Positions 51,498 through 60,432 of a stretch of DNA of 64,000 bases are shown here, one piece after another. The first letter of the stretch is position 1. Each line of letters starts with the position of its first letter. This stretch comes from Chitinophagales bacterium (GTDB lineage: Bacteria > Bacteroidota > Bacteroidia > Chitinophagales > UBA2359), in NCBI GenBank assembly GCA_020628375.1, contig JAHDFD010000023.1:1-64000 (forward strand). Direction: 5' to 3'. The notes beneath the pieces were generated by a model. That model made no database searches. It was not told where the DNA came from and saw only the letters and a list, made by a program, of their open reading frames with translations. The translations under genes were made by a program, and so were the position numbers.

Positions 51498-53606
51498 TTA
51501 CTGTGCAACTGGCTGTTGCTGTGTAAAAGTAATTCTTTCTAAACGCGCATCAGATACGTCCGCATTTTTAAATAATGCTTCTGTTGAATAGAACTCAACA
51601 CCATTCTGAGCTTTTGTACGTTCTGTTTGCTGGAAGCTTGCCATATCAGCAATATCGGTTACTGCCATGCTTGTATTCTTTACTAAGAACACCCCTTGAT
51701 CACCGGCGAAAGGTTTTGACACTTCCCCTTCTTTTAGTGAAAAAGCGGCAGCAATCACTTTAGGCTCACGTCCTAAATCTCCGGTAGAGATAAAGTTATA
51801 TTTCAATCCTTCTGCATTTCCAACGGTAGTGCTGAACTGGCTTGCAATTGCATTCAGATCAGAACCATTGATCTGGCTCATAATTTTTTCAGCTTTCTTT
51901 TGATTCTTTACAGCACTTTCTAAACGATCTCTTACATCATCAACATTTGGCATTCCAGCATCTTTTTTATCTGTTAAAATACAAACAGCATATTTATCGC
52001 CAAGATCAAGTACTTCTGAAACATCATCTTTATCGGCAGTGAATGCCCAATTCAATAAAGTTTCACTTGCTCCTAATGTTCCAATAGCAGTCGATTCTCT
52101 TGTAAAATCGCCTGAATTCTGAATTGTTAAACCTAATTGCTCAGCTGCACCACGTAATTTTGTAGCCGTGTTATTGCGTCCTGCAAACTCACTAGCTTTA
52201 CGATAAGTTTCTCCTGTTGTTTCCTCGCTTGCCTCAATAGCACGGCTTAACTCAGCGAATTTAACCACTTGTTTAGTTGGAGTTGATTTGTCTAAACGAA
52301 CCAAGTGCCATCCGAAACGTGTTTTAACTGTTCCTAATTCTCCTTGCTTCATTCCGTAGAATATTAAATCGTTAAATGGTTTTACCATTCTCCCTTGTGT
52401 AACTTTTCCTAAATCGCCACCTTGACCGCTATTAGATCCATCTTCAGAGAATGCAGAAGCAGCTGCATCAAAATCGTAACCATTTTCGATAGCTGTTTTC
52501 AAACTATCTATCGTCTTCTTAGCAGCAGTATCATCAGCACCCGCTTCAACTTTACGTAAAATATGACGCGCTTCTACTGTATCCGAAACAAAAGTTTTAT
52601 CAACTACTTTAATAGTCTTGTAAACGTTATTATCTAAGAATGTAGGAATGATCGTTCCGGCAGCAGCAGCAAATATTTCATCTGCTTTAGGATTTCCTGT
52701 TAAGTCAGTTTTTGAAACATAAGTATCGGTATAAGGTGTTTCAGAGTTAAGACTCAGGAAAGAAGCCAAGTCTGCATCTCCGGTTGTTCTAAAATCTTCA
52801 GCTAAATCATCTACAAAACCTTTAGTGGCAGCAATATCCTGATCAGAAGCATCCAGATCGAATACAACGTAATCAACTGCACGGCTTTCATCTTGCTCAA
52901 ATTCAGCCTTATTGTCATTCAGGTAAGCTCTTAAGTCGCTATCTGAAATTTGTACCTCATCATCTTTAATTTGTGTATAAGGAATTTTCACATACTCAAT
53001 TGCAGCAGTTCCGTTTTCAACATTTTTAGTTTCTGCTAAAAATTTAGGAACATACATTGCTTGTCCAATTAGGCTATTGTATTTTTTACGCTTCGCATCT
53101 TTACGTACAAAATTTTTGAAAATGTTCCAAGACTTAGCTCTTCCCATTTCACCTGTAGATCTGATCTCATCTAAATAAGCACGCACTTTGTCTGGGCTAT
53201 AAACACCATTATCCTGAAATGTTGGTTCATTTTTAATAGAAGGATGTGGATCAGCACCATATAATAATTCCTGCATTTCATCACCAGTAACAGAAATACC
53301 TAACTTTTCATATTCCTGATCTGCAAGAATATCTTTTACGTAATTGTTGTACGCTGAATTTTTTGCCTGAATGCGCGTAGCGTCTGTAACTTCTTGTCCA
53401 TTACGCTGTGCATTGCTTAAAGTCTGATCTACTCTTCGCGCGTATTCTCTAGCATCTAATTGTACACCATTCACTTCCCCAACAGAGTTCGCTACAGCAC
53501 CATTTCCGGCACCGGTTGCATCCATCAACAAAAAGCATAGAATTGCCAGTGCTATCACGAACACTAGCAAGCCGGTCATTTGTCGAATTCTTCCTATAAC
53601 AGCCAT
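51498..53606 (-). CDS. PpiD-like periplasmic peptidyl-prolyl isomerase
   Basis: 702 residues anchored by a single N-terminal helix, LLVFVIALAILCFLLMDATG, the rest periplasmic. SurA-like chaperone helices (ARRVDQTLSNAQRNGQEVTD), then a parvulin domain at about 340-440 containing ARHILRKVEAGADDTAAKK and GGDLGKVTQGRMVKPFNDL plus ELGTVKTRFGWHLVRLD, then further domains. It helps outer-membrane and secreted proteins fold at the membrane exit. Monocistronic. Confidence 0.9.
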   Translation of the reverse strand: MAVIGRIRQMTGLLVFVIALAILCFLLMDATGAGNGAVANSVGEVNGVQLDAREYARRVDQTLSNAQRNGQEVTDATRIQAKNSAYNNYVKDILADQEYEKLGISVTGDEMQELLYGADPHPSIKNEPTFQDNGVYSPDKVRAYLDEIRSTGEMGRAKSWNIFKNFVRKDAKRKKYNSLIGQAMYVPKFLAETKNVENGTAAIEYVKIPYTQIKDDEVQISDSDLRAYLNDNKAEFEQDESRAVDYVVFDLDASDQDIAATKGFVDDLAEDFRTTGDADLASFLSLNSETPYTDTYVSKTDLTGNPKADEIFAAAAGTIIPTFLDNNVYKTIKVVDKTFVSDTVEARHILRKVEAGADDTAAKKTIDSLKTAIENGYDFDAAASAFSEDGSNSGQGGDLGKVTQGRMVKPFNDLIFYGMKQGELGTVKTRFGWHLVRLDKSTPTKQVVKFAELSRAIEASEETTGETYRKASEFAGRNNTATKLRGAAEQLGLTIQNSGDFTRESTAIGTLGASETLLNWAFTADKDDVSEVLDLGDKYAVCILTDKKDAGMPNVDDVRDRLESAVKNQKKAEKIMSQINGSDLNAIASQFSTTVGNAEGLKYNFISTGDLGREPKVIAAAFSLKEGEVSKPFAGDQGVFLVKNTSMAVTDIADMASFQQTERTKAQNGVEFYSTEALFKNADVSDARLERITFTQQQPVAQ

Positions 53607-53880
53607 AGTTATAAATTGTAATTTTTGCTAAAACAGCAATTTTGTTAATCGAATAATAGAATTAATTTGCAGTTAAGATGGTACTTAAATTTTGTGCCAA
53701 ATCTTAATTATTAATCCCTTACTTTCTTTTTCTTTAAAAAATTGTTCAAAAAAGGTCTGCAAAAATAGCAATTTTTCAGATAAGAAGTGACGATTTAACG
53801 CTAAGTAATTTTTGGACAAATAACTATGAGTTAATGTAAATTGCAGAAATGCATCAAAAAACAGGTTATTATTTGGAAAA

Positions 53881-55131
53881 TCATGGCACTTTTACCACCA
53901 AAATAGAAAGGTCATCGGGCTGGCTTTTACCCGCTGAAAAAAGCTCAATTTCTTTCATCAGCCCATCAAGGGTTTCCTGTGCAGAAAGCTTATTTTCTGA
54001 AAATTGTTTAAGGCAAATAGTTGGATCGAAAAATGTACCTTTCGGACATTGGATATCGGTAAGCCCATCGGTGTAAAGTACAAGGTATTCGTTTTTGCGT
54101 AACTGCATTTGCCCTTCATCTAAAAAAGGAAGGCTTTCGTTTACACCTAGCATTATAGAACCTTCGTACATTTCGGTTAAAACTCCATTACGCAAATGAT
54201 AAAGAGGTGCATGACCTGCATTTACATAACGAAGAGAATAATCCTTCTTATTATACACTGCTATAAGTGTGGTAATAAAACGATCACCGCTGGTAATTTC
54301 AAATAATCGCTTATTCAAATACTGGATCAATCGTTTAAGATCGAAACGCATTTCGCTACTTGCACGTAAAGTAGCCTGAAAGTTTGCCATTAACAAAGCA
54401 GCTGAAACGTTTTTACCGGATACATCTGCAATACAGATCAGATATTCATCTTCAGAAATTGGAAAAATATCGTAATAATCACCACCTACTTCAGCATAAG
54501 GTTGATAATACGAGGCAATATCCAGATACTCTTTATCGGGAAATGTGCTAGGCACAAGCATAGACTGAACTTCTTCAGCTAGTTCTAGTTCTTTACTGAA
54601 ACGTGCCTGCTCAAGCTGCCTTTTGAAAAGCCGTTTGTTTTCAACGGCAGAAATGATAATATTCGTAATCGTTATCACGAAATTATCAGAAGGGTTGTCG
54701 GTCGTATAGCCTTCTCTGAATTCGTCCATCAGAACGAATGCCAGAAACTGCTCTTTGTGTCTTACGGGTATAATCCACTTCAAGGCTTCCGGAGCCTCTA
54801 AATTATTATTTTCTATACGAGTTATTTTTCTGAAAGCTGCCCAATCCTGATTAACTTTCAATAACTCTGCGTCTTTCTCTTTTATACCCTGTTTATATAG
54901 TATATTCCAATCTTCATCTTTATACAGAACCACTATTGAAGAAACCTGATAAAGGGCACGAAGTGTAAATTGATAAATTCTGAAAAGGTTTTCGATGGAG
55001 GCATTGTTATTTATCGCCTGTGTTAATTCTAACAAGGCATTTATTTCCATTTGCTTTGCACTTAGTAAATTACCGAGTTCTTCAGCTGTTGGATTATTAG
55101 CATTAGGTTCTATTTTTTGGTTAGATGCCAA
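53881..55131 (-). CDS. SpoIIE-type PP2C phosphatase with N-terminal GAF-like domain
   Basis: 416 residues. A helical start, a GAF-like sensor (about 40-180, TLRALYQVSSIVVLYKDEDW) and a PP2C/SpoIIE phosphatase domain from about 200: LELAEEVQSMLVPSTFP, then EVGGDYYDIFPISEDEYLIC with metal-binding aspartates, CIADVSGKNVSAALLMANFQ and LVLYTDGLTDIQCPKG. Such enzymes dephosphorylate anti-anti-sigma partners and control stress responses; no STAS/kinase partner is adjacent. TTG start; the first in-frame ATG is well inside. Confidence 0.87.
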   Translation of the reverse strand: MASNQKIEPNANNPTAEELGNLLSAKQMEINALLELTQAINNNASIENLFRIYQFTLRALYQVSSIVVLYKDEDWNILYKQGIKEKDAELLKVNQDWAAFRKITRIENNNLEAPEALKWIIPVRHKEQFLAFVLMDEFREGYTTDNPSDNFVITITNIIISAVENKRLFKRQLEQARFSKELELAEEVQSMLVPSTFPDKEYLDIASYYQPYAEVGGDYYDIFPISEDEYLICIADVSGKNVSAALLMANFQATLRASSEMRFDLKRLIQYLNKRLFEITSGDRFITTLIAVYNKKDYSLRYVNAGHAPLYHLRNGVLTEMYEGSIMLGVNESLPFLDEGQMQLRKNEYLVLYTDGLTDIQCPKGTFFDPTICLKQFSENKLSAQETLDGLMKEIELFSAGKSQPDDLSILVVKVP

Positions 55132-55248
55132 AAGAATTTATCGAATATTGTTACTACAAAGTAAGCAAATAAAATAGGGAAGCCCAAAATTCATACCAAT
55201 TTTTTAACATGAACTTTGGGCTCTTAATAGCTTTTTGTTAATTTTTTA

Positions 55249-55620
55249 TTATTCGATCAGTTCTACATCATAAACAAAGTAATCAGTATCACCCTGCCAG
55301 AAGAAAGCCTTTATTTTTTGTTTGTAGCTCACTTTTATTTGCTTTCCTTCGTAATTCTGAAGCTCTTCGAAAACCGCAGGATTATCTTTCGGAACAGAGA
55401 ACTCCCAGTAATCTTTGGAAACAATGGCACTCATATCACCTCCGTTAATTCCTCCAAGATTCATTTGTCCTTCGAGTGTTTTGAATACCATTCCCTTTTT
55501 CGATATTTTTACTAGATAACCTGCTCTTGTACCTTCGCTGTAAGTAATGTTACAGTAAAAGTAGTATCCGGCAAAAAGTACTGTTGACAGTAATAATACA
55601 ATTAATATAAACCGTTTCAT
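55249..55620 (-). CDS. small membrane-anchored protein of Bacteroidota
   Basis: 123 residues. N-terminal membrane segment MKRFILIVLLLSTVLFAGYY, then a strand-rich domain (TRAGYLVKISKKGMVFKTLE, DYWEFSVPKDNPAVFEELQN, QIKVSYKQKIKAFFWQGDTD). Proteins with this pattern are sometimes named as 6-phosphogluconate dehydrogenases in databases, but no dehydrogenase fold or active site is present, so that name is misleading. Unknown function; single gene. Confidence 0.65.
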   Translation of the reverse strand: MKRFILIVLLLSTVLFAGYYFYCNITYSEGTRAGYLVKISKKGMVFKTLEGQMNLGGINGGDMSAIVSKDYWEFSVPKDNPAVFEELQNYEGKQIKVSYKQKIKAFFWQGDTDYFVYDVELIE

Positions 55621-55731
55621 ATTTTTAATTTCTTTTAATCTGAATGTGCTTTAAAGCTCTTAAATACTTATATACTTTGAGTGTATGTTTAAATTTAAAT
55701 GTTTCTGTTTAAAAATACGTTCCATTATTAC

Positions 55732-56199
55732 TCATATAATTTTCCCCTTAGCTTCCCGAAGCATTTCCATGTGTGGTATGCCATCTTCAAGATATTCTTT
55801 TCCAGTCGGAATAAATTCAAATGAACGATAGAATTTTTCCAGATAACATTGCGCCGAAATTCTAATAGGTACATTGCCATAAATATCAATTATTGCATTA
55901 ATAGAATGCTCCATCAAAGCAATTCCAACTCCTAAACGACGTACACTTTTAGCAGTAATTACTCTACCGATCGATACCTCTTCATAACTAATGCCGGGTT
56001 GAACCAAACGGGTATATGCAATTAACCGTCCTTGTTCATCATACCCCATTACATGATGAGACTGTTGGTCTTTACCATCGCAATCTAAATAAGGACAATC
56101 TTGTTCTACCACAAAAACCTCTTGACGCAATACAACAAAATCATATAATTCGTCAATGCTTAGCTCTTTGAACTCCTTAATGATCCATTTTATTTTCAT
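55732..56199 (-). CDS. ElaA-like GNAT acetyltransferase
   Basis: 155 residues of the ElaA group of N-acetyltransferases: start KEFKELSIDELYDFVVLRQE with VFVVEQDCPYLDCDGKD, the acetyl-CoA region SIGRVITAKSVRRLGVGIAL, and FYRSFEFIPTGKEYLEDGIP near the end. The transfer substrate is unknown. It lies 36 bases downstream of the tryptophan dioxygenase gene (56236-57183) and may share its transcript. Confidence 0.85.
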   Translation of the reverse strand: MKIKWIIKEFKELSIDELYDFVVLRQEVFVVEQDCPYLDCDGKDQQSHHVMGYDEQGRLIAYTRLVQPGISYEEVSIGRVITAKSVRRLGVGIALMEHSINAIIDIYGNVPIRISAQCYLEKFYRSFEFIPTGKEYLEDGIPHMEMLREAKGKII

Positions 56200-56235
56200 C
56201 GTTATTTTCTGTTAAGCAGTAATTCAAACACTAAA

Positions 56236-57183
56236 TCAAATAAAGTCCGATTCGATTTTTCTACCCCAGTTTTCCCTTTCTTCATCGGTCCATAATTCAG
56301 GAAAAAAATAGATATGTTGGTTTTTAGGTGGTAAATACTGCTGCCAATTGGTACCTCCTGTTGCTTCTATATCTTTGGGGTTTCGTTGTAAATGGCGCGC
56401 TGCTGCTTTATAGTGTGATAATGGCCAAAGTACATTGGCTCTTACATCGTAGGCTCGCAACATTTCCTGTAAGTCTTTATCTTGTTTTTCTTCTTCAGAA
56501 AGTTGGGTATATTTCTTCCAAATATTCTTATGGTAAAAATCACGGATCAGGTGAATAAGTTCTTTACTATATTTTTTCTCAAACTGTTTCAGTGTAAGCG
56601 TCTTCTTTCCTGTAGCTAGCTCTGTTGCTCCGGTTTTCCAGTAAACATGGTCGTAAAGCTCAATTTCGTCGGTGCTTTTTTCAAGCTGTTTACGGTTATT
56701 TATATTCACCAGGTTAATGATCGGTGTAGAACTCAATTCTATTTTACGATATTGTACCGACTGAAAGCCACTTGAAGGTAATAGCGACATTCTGAATTTT
56801 AAAAACTGCTTGTGATCCAATACATCATACATTACCTTGAATGAATCGATAAGCGTATCGAAATATACATTGATACGTTTCAGATAATGCTTCATGCGCT
56901 CGGCAGAAATTTGCGTTGTATCGGCAATACTATTGATCGCCTGAAGAATAAGATTGAAGTATAATTCTGTTATTTGATGATAAACTATGAATATCTTTTC
57001 ATCTTCAAAAGACGTTTCAGTATCCTGCAGGCTTAGCAAAGTATCTAAATGAATATAATCCCAATAAGTCAGATAATCGGCATAGATCAATCCATCAAGA
57101 TAAGAAGTCATATCTTGACCCATTGCCGAATATTTTTCCTCCAATTTTTTCAGTCGCGCAATTATTTCCGGGCTTAATTCCAT
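56236..57183 (-). CDS. tryptophan 2,3-dioxygenase
   Basis: Haem enzyme that opens tryptophan to N-formylkynurenine, first step of the kynurenine pathway. 315 residues. Family blocks: YLTYWDYIHLDTLLSLQDTE, then FIVYHQITELYFNLILQAIN with the conserved HQ, and near the C-terminus the haem-ligand region ARHLQRNPKDIEATGGTNW. Length and blocks match the Bacteroidota form. It is followed by the acetyltransferase gene and preceded by the EF-hand gene, all minus strand. Confidence 0.93.
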   Translation of the reverse strand: MELSPEIIARLKKLEEKYSAMGQDMTSYLDGLIYADYLTYWDYIHLDTLLSLQDTETSFEDEKIFIVYHQITELYFNLILQAINSIADTTQISAERMKHYLKRINVYFDTLIDSFKVMYDVLDHKQFLKFRMSLLPSSGFQSVQYRKIELSSTPIINLVNINNRKQLEKSTDEIELYDHVYWKTGATELATGKKTLTLKQFEKKYSKELIHLIRDFYHKNIWKKYTQLSEEEKQDKDLQEMLRAYDVRANVLWPLSHYKAAARHLQRNPKDIEATGGTNWQQYLPPKNQHIYFFPELWTDEERENWGRKIESDFI

Positions 57184-57215
57184 TCGTTATTCGATTTTTT
57201 ATTAGAAAAAACAGC

Positions 57216-57881
57216 TTATATCGCTTTTTTAAATTTAGGATTTTTATTCAAATACTTAATATGTAATTGTCTGAGTATTTTAAATTCTTCAGAGGCTCCT
57301 TTACCCATTTGCGGTTGCTTATACCACTCTATTGCTTTTCTGGGATTTGATGCAAAGTAATAAATGTTATTGGAAAAAGCACGAATTAAGGTTCTGTGTT
57401 TTTCTACCCATTCTTTATCTTCGAAAATTTCTTCTACGATCTGATCGTTCTTACGTAACCATACATTATTCTGTAAAAGTTGTTTTAACAAACCTGCATT
57501 GCGCTTTAAGTACGCTTTATTATTCAGTTGTTCTTCACCAAAAGCCTTGGTCAATTTATCCAATTGCTCCCTCCAGAATTTTTGCATAAATAGCTGTTCT
57601 TCTGTAAAATGTTGAATTAACTCGCGTTGATTCAAGCTATTACTTTGATCGATATCGGTTTTTTTGAAATTACTTTGATTCAGATAAAAAAGAAAATTTG
57701 TTCTTCTGGGTACGATTTCATTTAACTGAAGCTCGCCATCGTTGTTTCTATCAGAAACTTTAATGCGGGTGTCATTGTACCATTCTATCGACTCTGCATT
57801 CCACGCTTGTGCACTGCATATTTCAGTACATGCAAAAACAAACAAGAAGGCAATTAGTAGGTTTAGGCTATTTTTTATCAT
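57216..57881 (-). CDS. secreted EF-hand protein
   Basis: About 221 residues from the ATG at 57881 (a TTG at 57902 would add seven). Signal peptide MIKNSLNLLIAFLFVFACTE ending SAQ. One complete calcium loop, DRNNDGELQLNEI (near residue 44), and a degenerate one, DIDQSNSLNQREL, form an EF-hand pair; the rest is helical with many Asn and Lys. Likely a periplasmic or surface calcium-dependent protein. It precedes the tryptophan dioxygenase gene by about 30 bases on the same strand. Confidence 0.72.
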   Translation of the reverse strand: MIKNSLNLLIAFLFVFACTEICSAQAWNAESIEWYNDTRIKVSDRNNDGELQLNEIVPRRTNFLFYLNQSNFKKTDIDQSNSLNQRELIQHFTEEQLFMQKFWREQLDKLTKAFGEEQLNNKAYLKRNAGLLKQLLQNNVWLRKNDQIVEEIFEDKEWVEKHRTLIRAFSNNIYYFASNPRKAIEWYKQPQMGKGASEEFKILRQLHIKYLNKNPKFKKAI

Positions 57882-58224
57882 AATTATAGCCCAAAAGTAC
57901 AACTTTTTTCAGCTATGATTGAAACCGTATTCATAGTAGCTCTTAAGAGTATGTTTAAATTTCTATCAACTGAAAAACAATATTTTATGAACCTGATGTT
58001 GAAAAATCGCATTTATTTAGCTCACTAAACGCATACAATTTTTCTTATTCAGAACCACAAACTATTGATTTTCAATTTAAAATAATTTTTAAACATACTC
58101 TAATATGAAATTTATCGTACAAATCTTTGACCACTTCGGCAATACGATCGGCTTAGACTTCTAACAAAAACTTCTTTAGAAGCTATCCGATAACTGATTT
58201 TTATAATTTATAAAGTTTTATCGA
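57882..58224. other. 343-bp non-coding gap with a MITE-like element
   Basis: Contains the 156-bp inverted-repeat element 57946-58101. Beyond it, the plus strand has a 19-codon frame starting at 58105 (MKFIVQIFDHFGNTIGLDF), most likely a chance or residual frame. No gene is supported. Confidence 0.6.
57946..58101. repeat. MITE-like element with AGAGTATGTTTAAA termini
   Basis: Perfect 14-bp terminal inverted repeats AGAGTATGTTTAAA (57946-57959) and its complement (58088-58101) bound a 156-bp non-coding element. The same 14 bases stand alone at 42874-42887, a 12-base match at 28617-28628 and a degenerate one near 55679-55692, so a family of short elements or solo ends is likely in this genome. 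Confidence 0.6.
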
Positions 58225-58500
58225 CTAACAAGGAAAGCGCATTAGACAAACTCTCAGCCGCCTTGTTAGTGTTTCACTCTTCAAACATTCTAAAGGACTT
58301 ATATTGTCAAGCGCAGGTATCGAAGACTGCATCCAGGCGATACTACCTTGTCCAAGATGAAAGTGGATTACTTGCGCTAAGTCTTTATCATTGTTACATA
58401 ATTCGAGTAAGGTTTTATCGATCAACTCTTCTGTTTCAAATACCTTAACATATTGTTCCCAACGTTCATCACCCTCATAATATCTTTCCAGGCATTTCAT
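58225..58500 (-). CDS. small DUF2384 (MbcA/ParS-like) protein
   Basis: 91 residues from the ATG at 58500 (TTG at 58521 adds seven). The C-terminal SSIPALDNISPLECLKSETL followed by RLRVCLMRFP resembles the toxin-binding domain of Xre/MbcA/ParS antitoxins (pattern WxxxPxPALxxxxPLExLxSxxxxRRxxxxLxRxP). No Xre helix-turn-helix and no RES or other toxin gene adjoins it. It follows a membrane-anchored gene on the same strand. Could be a relic of a toxin-antitoxin pair or a stand-alone regulator. Confidence 0.55.
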   Translation of the reverse strand: MKCLERYYEGDERWEQYVKVFETEELIDKTLLELCNNDKDLAQVIHFHLGQGSIAWMQSSIPALDNISPLECLKSETLTRRLRVCLMRFPC

Positions 58501-58517
58501 TTTCAAATTGTTTACTT

Positions 58518-58892
58518 TCAATGAAGAAATTCATATCTCGCCCCCGTTTTTTGTAAGATATATTGATGATACCCATCACAATTATAACAATCAAAAGAAT
58601 CGGCTTCAAGATTTATAATTTCATTATTACTGAATATTTTAAGATTCACATCACAAGGAGATCCTTCTTCCGGAACACCTATATTACCCTCAATATGGCT
58701 ATCAGAATGAGCATAGAGCATTGTTCGTTCATCACAAACTGAGATTTCAAGGCTATCTATTTCTATATTTAACTCATTTATGAAATCAAAATGATGTCCC
58801 CAATTATAAGGAATATTTCTTAATAATAATAGCAAAAATCCAATACCCAATGCTACAATTACCACAAAAATCAACAGCACTTTTTTTAGCAT
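58518..58892 (-). CDS. membrane-anchored protein, unknown function
   Basis: 124 residues: membrane anchor KKVLLIFVVIVALGIGFLLL near the N-terminus, then an extracytoplasmic strand-rich part with several Cys (CDER, CDVN, CYNC). Function unknown. It is upstream of the DUF2384-like gene and probably on the same transcript, with a gap of 17 bases from its stop to the preferred start. Confidence 0.5.
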   Translation of the reverse strand: MLKKVLLIFVVIVALGIGFLLLLLRNIPYNWGHHFDFINELNIEIDSLEISVCDERTMLYAHSDSHIEGNIGVPEEGSPCDVNLKIFSNNEIINLEADSFDCYNCDGYHQYILQKTGARYEFLH

Positions 58893-58990
58893 AATTAACT
58901 TTAATATCGAAGTATAAGCACAACTATTAACACTAAAGATGTGGGAATAATCTAGATAAGTCGAATTTTTTTGGCATAGTGCTTGGTTTA

Positions 58991-58998
58991 CTTTTGTT
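58991..58998 (+). promoter_or_regulatory. candidate -7 element TACTTTTG
   Basis: TACTTTTG matches TAnnTTTG and a TTG at 58973-58975 lies upstream with a 15-base spacer, slightly short for the consensus. It sits 32 bases before the start of the thioredoxin-fold gene at 59030. Confidence 0.5.
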
Positions 58999-59029
58999 GA
59001 GAGTAAAGTAATTAGCCAAAATTTAAGTT

Positions 59030-60346
59030 ATGAAATCCAAGTATTTCTTAAGGCCCGCCATAGGGTTCCTGATGTTTTTATTATTAGGAACTGCGAGCAT
59101 ACTTGCCAATCAAAATGCAAACACTAGTGCTGTAAGTTATTATTCTGGTAACTGGGAAGCTGCAAAAGATGAAGCACGCCGTACAGGGAAATCTATTTTT
59201 GTAAAGTTATGGGCAGATTGGTGCGTAAACTGCAAAGTAATGGATGAACATGTTTTCACAGACCCACAGGTTTCTGAGTTTTACAATGAGAATTTCATTA
59301 ACTATTCACTGAATTACGATTCTGATGAAGGAGAGGTTTTTGCCAGAACACATGGTGTTCAGTTTTTACCTGACTTTTTCTTTTTCGATTCTAAAGCAAA
59401 TTTGGTATTACGTGCTACCGATAGCAAGTCAACAACTCAAATGCTCGATCTTGGATACAAAGCAGTTGGTTCTAAAGGTAGTCCGCTATACAATGCAATA
59501 GAAGCTAAAGGAACTACTTATACAAAGAAAGAAAGCAGCCCAAAAGTTTATCATTCAAGTACAACCAATCATGTTGGTACTTACAGAGAAAATTTGAACA
59601 TCTATGAAGCAGGATATGATAAAAAAGCATTCCTGAGGAATTTTGCTGTTCAGAGCAAACAAATGGGAAAAGATTTTGAAGGTATAGCAAAACGTTATGT
59701 AAAAAAGGCTAAGTGGACAAGAGAAGATTGGAACAGTCCGGAAAATCAGCAATTTTTATTTGAATTTGTAGATGCTCCAGAAGCTAAACCAATGAAGTTA
59801 GTGCTAAAAAACAAAGAGGCTTTGAAAGAAAATTATGGGCGTTATAATGTAGAAGCCAGATTCAAACATGGTATCAGAAATTATGTATTAGATGCTTCTA
59901 TGCGAAAGGATAAGAAAGTTTTAAAACGAAGTTTGCGCTTAATTGGTAAAGCTAACTTACTGAAAAGTGGCGAGTTCAAACATGAAGCAAGATTGAGCTT
60001 TTACGAAAATGCTCATGATTGGAAAAAGTATGCTAGTGAAATTAATCACTACACTAAAAGCTTTGAAGGATTAGATCCTGTAAAATTGAATATAGCTGCA
60101 TGGAATATTTATAATAATAGCAGTAAAAAGCGTTTGATCAGAAAAGCTATTAAATGGTGCAAGACTTCTATGGCTATTTCTCCCCAATACTATAATCACG
60201 AAACTTATGCTCACTTACTTCATAAGCTTGGTAAAGATAAAAAAGCTAAAAGTGCAGTATTACGTGCTTTAGTAATGGCTAATAGAGAAGGAAAAGTAAA
60301 TACTCGTGCAGAGCAATTAGCCCAGGATATAGATGCAAAAAATTAA
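59030..60346 (+). CDS. secreted thioredoxin-fold protein with helical C-terminal region
   Basis: 438 residues. Signal peptide MKSKYFLRPAIGFLMFLLLG, then a thioredoxin-like domain with KLWADWCVNCKVMDEHVFTD (C65, C68) like the C-terminal domain of DsbD, and VQFLPDFFFFDSKANLVL as the cis-Pro part. After residue about 180 come helical pairs (KSAVLRALVMANREGKVNTR) resembling TPR repeats. Likely a periplasmic thiol protein assisting another secreted protein; partner unknown. Monocistronic, terminator at 60371-60407. Confidence 0.83.
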   Translation: MKSKYFLRPAIGFLMFLLLGTASILANQNANTSAVSYYSGNWEAAKDEARRTGKSIFVKLWADWCVNCKVMDEHVFTDPQVSEFYNENFINYSLNYDSDEGEVFARTHGVQFLPDFFFFDSKANLVLRATDSKSTTQMLDLGYKAVGSKGSPLYNAIEAKGTTYTKKESSPKVYHSSTTNHVGTYRENLNIYEAGYDKKAFLRNFAVQSKQMGKDFEGIAKRYVKKAKWTREDWNSPENQQFLFEFVDAPEAKPMKLVLKNKEALKENYGRYNVEARFKHGIRNYVLDASMRKDKKVLKRSLRLIGKANLLKSGEFKHEARLSFYENAHDWKKYASEINHYTKSFEGLDPVKLNIAAWNIYNNSSKKRLIRKAIKWCKTSMAISPQYYNHETYAHLLHKLGKDKKAKSAVLRALVMANREGKVNTRAEQLAQDIDAKN

Positions 60347-60370
60347 AATACATCTTGTAAATACTACAAA

Positions 60371-60407
60371 AAAAGCAGCCTTGAAATTAAATTTCAAGGC
60401 TGCTTTT
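60371..60407. terminator. intrinsic terminator
   Basis: AAAAGCAGCCTTGAAATT (60371-60388) and its exact complement (60390-60407) around one base; shared by the converging 59030 and 60433 genes. Confidence 0.85.
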
Positions 60408-60432
60408 TACTTATATAGAAATGTTAATTCTT

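Noticed and set aside
57966-58087. Coding potential inside the 57946-58101 element
   Set aside because: All frames are interrupted by stops; treated as non-coding.
58105-58164. 19-codon frame MKFIVQIFDHFGNTIGLDF
   Set aside because: Too short and no family recognised; possibly a residual start fragment.
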